DNA from: Protea cynaroides
Lineage: Eukaryota; Streptophyta; Magnoliopsida; Proteales; Proteaceae
Direction: 5' to 3'
Assembly: GCA_028583415.1 (NCBI GenBank)
Contig: CM053269.1
Coordinates: 39,793,016 to 39,857,015, forward strand
Length of the DNA stretch: 64,000 nucleotides
Part shown: positions 59,880 to 64,000 of the stretch, piece after piece
Layout of the letters: every line of letters begins with the position of its first letter
Position numbering within the stretch: the first letter of the stretch is position 1
Made by a program: the position numbers and the translations under genes
The notes under the pieces: generated by a model
Database searches by the model: none
Told to the model about the DNA's origin: nothing
Seen by the model: the letters and a program-made list of their open reading frames with translations, nothing else

Positions 59880-61021
59880 CCCATGCTAAGCTTGAAGCAA
59901 TTCAGTTGAAATTTTGGACCAATTAATGAGTTTTTAAAAATATCAGCCAAGATTTGAAGAGGAGACAAAGGGGGTGACTAGTAGTTTCTTCACTTTCTTC
60001 TCAACCGCATCACGTCAATATGCTTGGTTCGCTCATGAAAATAGGATTACTAGCAATGTAATTAGCAGCTTGATTGTCAAAAAAATATTCATAGGTTGAG
60101 TTACTAGGAATCGTAATTTTTGAAGAAGAAACTTCAACCACATAAGTTTAGTAGCAGTATGAACCATGGCATGATACTCAGCTTCAGCACTGGATCAAGC
60201 CACAATAGTTTGTTTTTTACTTTTCCATGTGATGAGATTTTCACCAACAAATATACAATAACCAGTTGTGGATCGTCTCCATCAACACCAGCCCAATCAA
60301 CATTTGAGTACCTTACGATATCAAAGCACTTATGGTAAAGATAAATGAGTTCTTTGCCTGGAGACTTCTTTAGGTACCTTAATATACGACAGACAGTTTT
60401 CCAGTGAAATTACTTGGGAGTTTGCATGAACTGTCTACTACTCCAACAACGAAGGATATATCAGGTTTGGTAACGTAAGATAGATAAGTTTACCGATAAG
60501 TTTCATATATCAATGTAAATCAGTAAAATCTTTGTTGTCATCTCAAACTTCTGATGAGGATCCATTGGTTTGTTAGCCGGTTTAGAACCAAGTATCACAG
60601 GCTCTGTTAGAAGATCTAGCATATTTCCTTAGAGAAAAACTGATACCCTTGCTATTGCGGATAAATGCAATGCCAAGGAAATAGTAGAGGAGGCTCAAAT
60701 CTTTCATTTGAAACAGTTTGTGTAAGTAGGATTTGACTTCAATTATACAAGATCTATCATCTCCTGTAACAATAATATTATCAACATAAATAGCTATCAT
60801 AACAACTTTAAAATGTCGGTGCTAGACACACACAAAGTGGTCAGAGTAACACATGTAGAAACCACTGTGTGTAATAACAAAGTTAAATTTATCAAATTAG
60901 GCATGTGGTAATTGTTTCATTCCATATATAGCTTTGTGTAGCTTGCAAACTTTGGTAGACTTCTCCCTGGAGCAACATACCCAGAGGTTTATCCATATAA
61001 ACTTTTTCCTGGAGACCCCCA

Positions 61022-61059
<38 letters not shown>

Positions 61060-61660
61060 CCATCTGATAGAGAAGCCAATCAAAATTGATAGCTAAGGGG
61101 ATAATAACACACATAGAATTGAGACGAGCAACAGGGGAGAACGTCTCAAAGTAATCAATGCCATAAGTCTACGTGAACCCTTTTGTAACCAGGCACGTCT
61201 TGGCGCTCAACAGTCTTCAGGGGTATGCTTAACAACGTTGACCAGCGGCAGCGTGCAAAAAATTTTCCCGTCAGATAGATTAACATAAGTCTATGTCCGA
61301 CGGAGACTAAGACATCCATCTTAGCATCCATAGCCACCTTCCACCCTGGATGAGACAAGGCTTGGAGGTGGGTGGAAGGAACAAAGGTGGTAGAGAGGGA
61401 CAAAACAAGATTATGGGTAAAGATGAGGACATGGGAGGTAGTAACAAATCATTCAATAAGGTATGTAATTAAGGACTTCTGGGCACAAGAACGTGTACTT
61501 TACGAAGAGCAATCAGAAATTCAGGAGCCATCGTAGTACTAGGGGTAAGAGAAGGGAGGAACTGGCACATGAGAAGGAACTAGAGGACCAGACTTCTCGT
61601 GTCGCTAATAATCCTACAATGGAGGTGGGGTGTACTAGTCTAATGGATTGTCAGTAGGGG
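59880..61660 (-). pseudogene. Copia RT and RNase H, heavily decayed
   Basis: Minus-strand pieces in order: RT start (SHPGWKVAMDAKMDVL, 61350), ERQDVPGYKRVHVD region, EKVYMDKPLGML and KAIYG (61000-60910), the catalytic segment IYVDNIIVTGDD with the usual YVDD changed to YVDN (60790), LFQMKDLSLLYYFLGI, then RNase H traces to about 60000. A poly(A) run of about 34 bp (61023-61055) lies in the coding part. Dead element. Confidence 0.75.
61023..61055. repeat. Poly(A) run of about 34 bp
   Basis: An uninterrupted A homopolymer inside the copia RT relic. Homopolymer length may be affected by sequencing. Confidence 0.9.
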
Positions 61661-62180
61661 TGACCAATGATAGTGGAAGTCAAGGATCAAGGTGCCTTAT
61701 ACTGAGTTATCTCGGGTTTAGATTGAAACTCGGTTGAAACCTTGTATTTTTTTTTGGAAACCTTGACTCCATGGTTTCGAGGCCCAAAACATTTTTTTTT
61801 TAATCTAATTTTTTTGTGTATCCTATTTAAGCCTTTTTACACTTATTTCACATGTTTGGAAAAAAAAAAAAAAACATTGAAAATAATTACATGTGGTGTG
61901 AACCTATGTTTGCTAGTGTACGCTAAAGCCTCAAACTATGAAGAATTAACATCATCTAACAAGTAATAATAATATATGTATTGATAATGAAATTATGAAA
62001 TTAAAACAGTAAAAGTATTCCTTTAAAATTAATACATTTAACTTAAAAGTCTAACCAATCAATTCCACGTTGAACTTCGTGGTAGATTTAAACTGCGAGC
62101 AGCGTACCACTGATGGTGGCGATAACGCTCCTCTGATTGTAGCATGTATGTGTCCCTCGACAACTCCCAAGCCAATTCCT

Positions 62181-63560
62181 TTAATAGTCGCTGACAGCCC
62201 ACATGTAGACACTATCATCAATATAATGTAAGTATCCTAGCCGAGGGTAAGGCTGATGAAGTGAGATAATGGGTGGAGCCGGAGTAGGCATCGACACAGG
62301 AGGAGCATATTCAAAGATGGAGTCGATGAACGATGACCCAACACCTAAGTCATCTCTATACTGATTGCTGGGGTAGGAAGTAGAAGAGCCTCCATACCCA
62401 CCTCCATACATTAGTAGCAGACCATCCATATCCACCATGTGCCATCAAATCAGTACTCTCGCCTCTACTTTCTTCAGGAATTGTTGGACTCGGGCCCCGC
62501 ATGATCATGAATTCTAGCACATGCCAATGTCTAACACCACCACTTTAAGAACTCTCCTCTAAATGCATGCTTTTATGGTGTTAGAAATGCTCGATGTATC
62601 CATGGGATCCATCCCATCTACCTCCTCCTGTGGCATGAATTGCTGGCGTGATCCTCAATTGGAGCCTTTACTAATACTATCACTAGGTCAGGCTCCGTGT
62701 TCAATATCTTGCTTGGCATGATCATACTGAGACTCTCCCTGTGGATCTGATGGGATCCGCCATTGGCTCTTTTACTACCTCTGGCTGGTAATACTGATCG
62801 GGCTCATCGCGTAAGGCTGCATATTTATCATCACCACCAGTCTACTACCACCATCATCATGACTACCAGTGCCACCCTGGGTGGCGGAAGGTGAATCTCT
62901 TGAAGAAGTTGACCAAGCTGTGGAACTATCATTGTCACCAGTCTAAAATGGACGTCGGGGCTCCATGTGGACTCTACCCTTAGTAACCATAAACTCATCC
63001 ACATTAGCCTGCAACTCCCGAGCAACTATAGAAATTGGCTGACCACCAGCCCCATCTAATTGAGGCCCATCACGATCTCTAACCCACTCATATAAAGGAT
63101 CATCATCCTCTCCCTCCAACTGAAAGATCTTACTCAGTTGAATGGGGTTGGTATCTCGTTTTTTGCCTAAATGTCTGTGCTCCTCTCTCAGTCTCATATT
63201 ATACATACAAGGTCATTAAGCCTTTTCAAACCTAACCGGTTTCGTCACTTTGTGTGTATCAGCAAGAATGTGCTCCAGTTCCGTTCACATCCAGTGGTGG
63301 AGCATGTTTGGGATAGCACCTTCTCTACTATTTTACGAAGGTTGGGTGAGTGACGTGAGTCCAACCCATATAGGACCCACCATTCAACTGCAAAATAGCA
63401 TAGGAAAAAAATATAGATGATGACAATCATACTACTTCCATAAACACTTAACACTAATGTAACTATACAACTATACATACGAGGGGCAGTGGTTGCTCAA
63501 CCAGATAATGTCGCTGCCCGACCAAAGCTCCCAGTGGCATCCCTGAAGCTTTTGAGCTGG
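62181..63560 (-). pseudogene. Second hAT transposase, C-terminal half
   Basis: Minus strand: an exon around 63545-63481 reading FRDATGSFGRAA with an in-frame TGA near its end; a GT-AG intron 63480-63388; then VEWWVLYG, SPNLRKIVEKVLSQT and the hAT dimerisation motif TGCERNWSTFLLIHTK (63387-63245), with the Trp intact; then YNMRLREEHRHLG and an acidic linker (63206-62943), and a Gly/Ser/Tyr-rich tail (62438-62181). Exon layout matches the copy at 2784-4080. The BED and core exons would lie beyond 64000 or are missing (63561-64000 shows none). Stops and frameshifts are present. Confidence 0.8.
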
Positions 63561-64000
63561 ACAAATATTGATGGGTAATAGTATTAGTAATATACCATAT
63601 TTATAAATTAGAAAAAAAATCAGCTACCACCCAAAATAGTTTCGAAACATACCTACCACCCACACCTTTCAAAAAACATCAACTACACCCAAGTAACTGA
63701 CGGAGGAGACGAAAATCAGCATTAGACATTTTTACCCTTTTTGTTTTTAATTGAAATTTTTTAAAAAGCTAATAAAATTACTAATATAACCCTTCTCTTT
63801 CCTTTCCTCTCTCCCTCCCTCATCGTTCTCCCCTCTTGTGTAGCCGTCGCATTCAGGGCATCTAAACCACGGGGTCTGGCGGGAGAAAGCTAATAAGAAG
63901 AAGAAGCATAGGCTTTCTGTTGGTATTTCAGAACCGCCGGCTTTAAACCCAATATTCATACCTACAATGTCATCATCAAGATTTTATGCTAAGATTCATT
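63561..64000. other. No gene recognised (right edge)
   Basis: AT-rich and pyrimidine-rich sequence. If the hAT at 62181 is complete, its 5' half should lie here or further right, but I see no transposase core. Confidence 0.4.

Noticed and set aside
60897..61083. Poly-phenylalanine frames
   Set aside because: Caused by the 34-bp homopolymer in a copia relic.

Overview
This is nuclear DNA from a flowering plant. The evidence is GT-AG introns in host genes, plant-type protein families (PDX1, an APD-type RING E3 ligase, a plant phosphoinositide-specific PLC), nuclear tRNA genes, and dense nested Ty1/copia and Ty3/gypsy elements, hAT transposons, LINE relics and hairpin MITEs. I cannot place the species. 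All identities come from reading the translations; no database search was possible.

Layout. 1-8583: transposon island. A minus-strand copia 3' end (about 490-830) sits next to a decayed plus-strand copia (about 1040-8583). That copia is split inside its integrase by a 4.85-kb hAT transposon with matching terminal inverted repeats (2429-7282). 9021-12085: the 3' part of an APD-like RING E3 ubiquitin ligase gene; its long intron holds a LINE relic and a MITE. 13080-15700: hairpin and inverted-repeat MITEs. 18368-19297: intact, intronless PDX1 (vitamin B6 synthase subunit), the only complete protein-coding host gene seen. 19300-24770 and 24930-29540: AT-rich intergenic DNA with hAT-type MITEs, duplicated segments and one duplicated pseudogene-like stretch. 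24771-24930: tRNA-Lys(CUU) and tRNA-Leu(AAG), only 7 bp apart.

29544-48680: a nested retrotransposon block. A minus-strand copia is interrupted twice. A Tekay/Del-like chromodomain gypsy (35732-47814) has 2.34-kb LTRs and target duplication AGCAA. A solo LTR from a related family (30086-32032) has target duplication TAAGG and lies in the opposite orientation. The left copia LTR is followed by a second PBS and gag start, so the copia was once part of a tandem array sharing an LTR. The gypsy also carries a decayed gene on its antisense strand between gag and the 5' LTR.

48681-53900: intergenic DNA with minisatellites and four copies of a hairpin MITE family, three of them with a CACGTG box in each arm (one of these copies lies at 13081). 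54307-55250: the first two coding exons of a phosphoinositide-specific phospholipase C; the rest of the gene is not found in the window. 55350-61700: LINE and copia debris. 62180-63560: the C-terminal half of a second hAT transposase.

The host genes (PDX1, APD-like, PLC, two tRNAs) are functionally unrelated and are islands in retrotransposon sequence. The least expected signals are the antisense gene inside the gypsy element, the short ORF shared by two diverged gypsy LTRs, the clustered ACCGGT/TCGACC repeats, the copia tandem junction and the two-tRNA unit.
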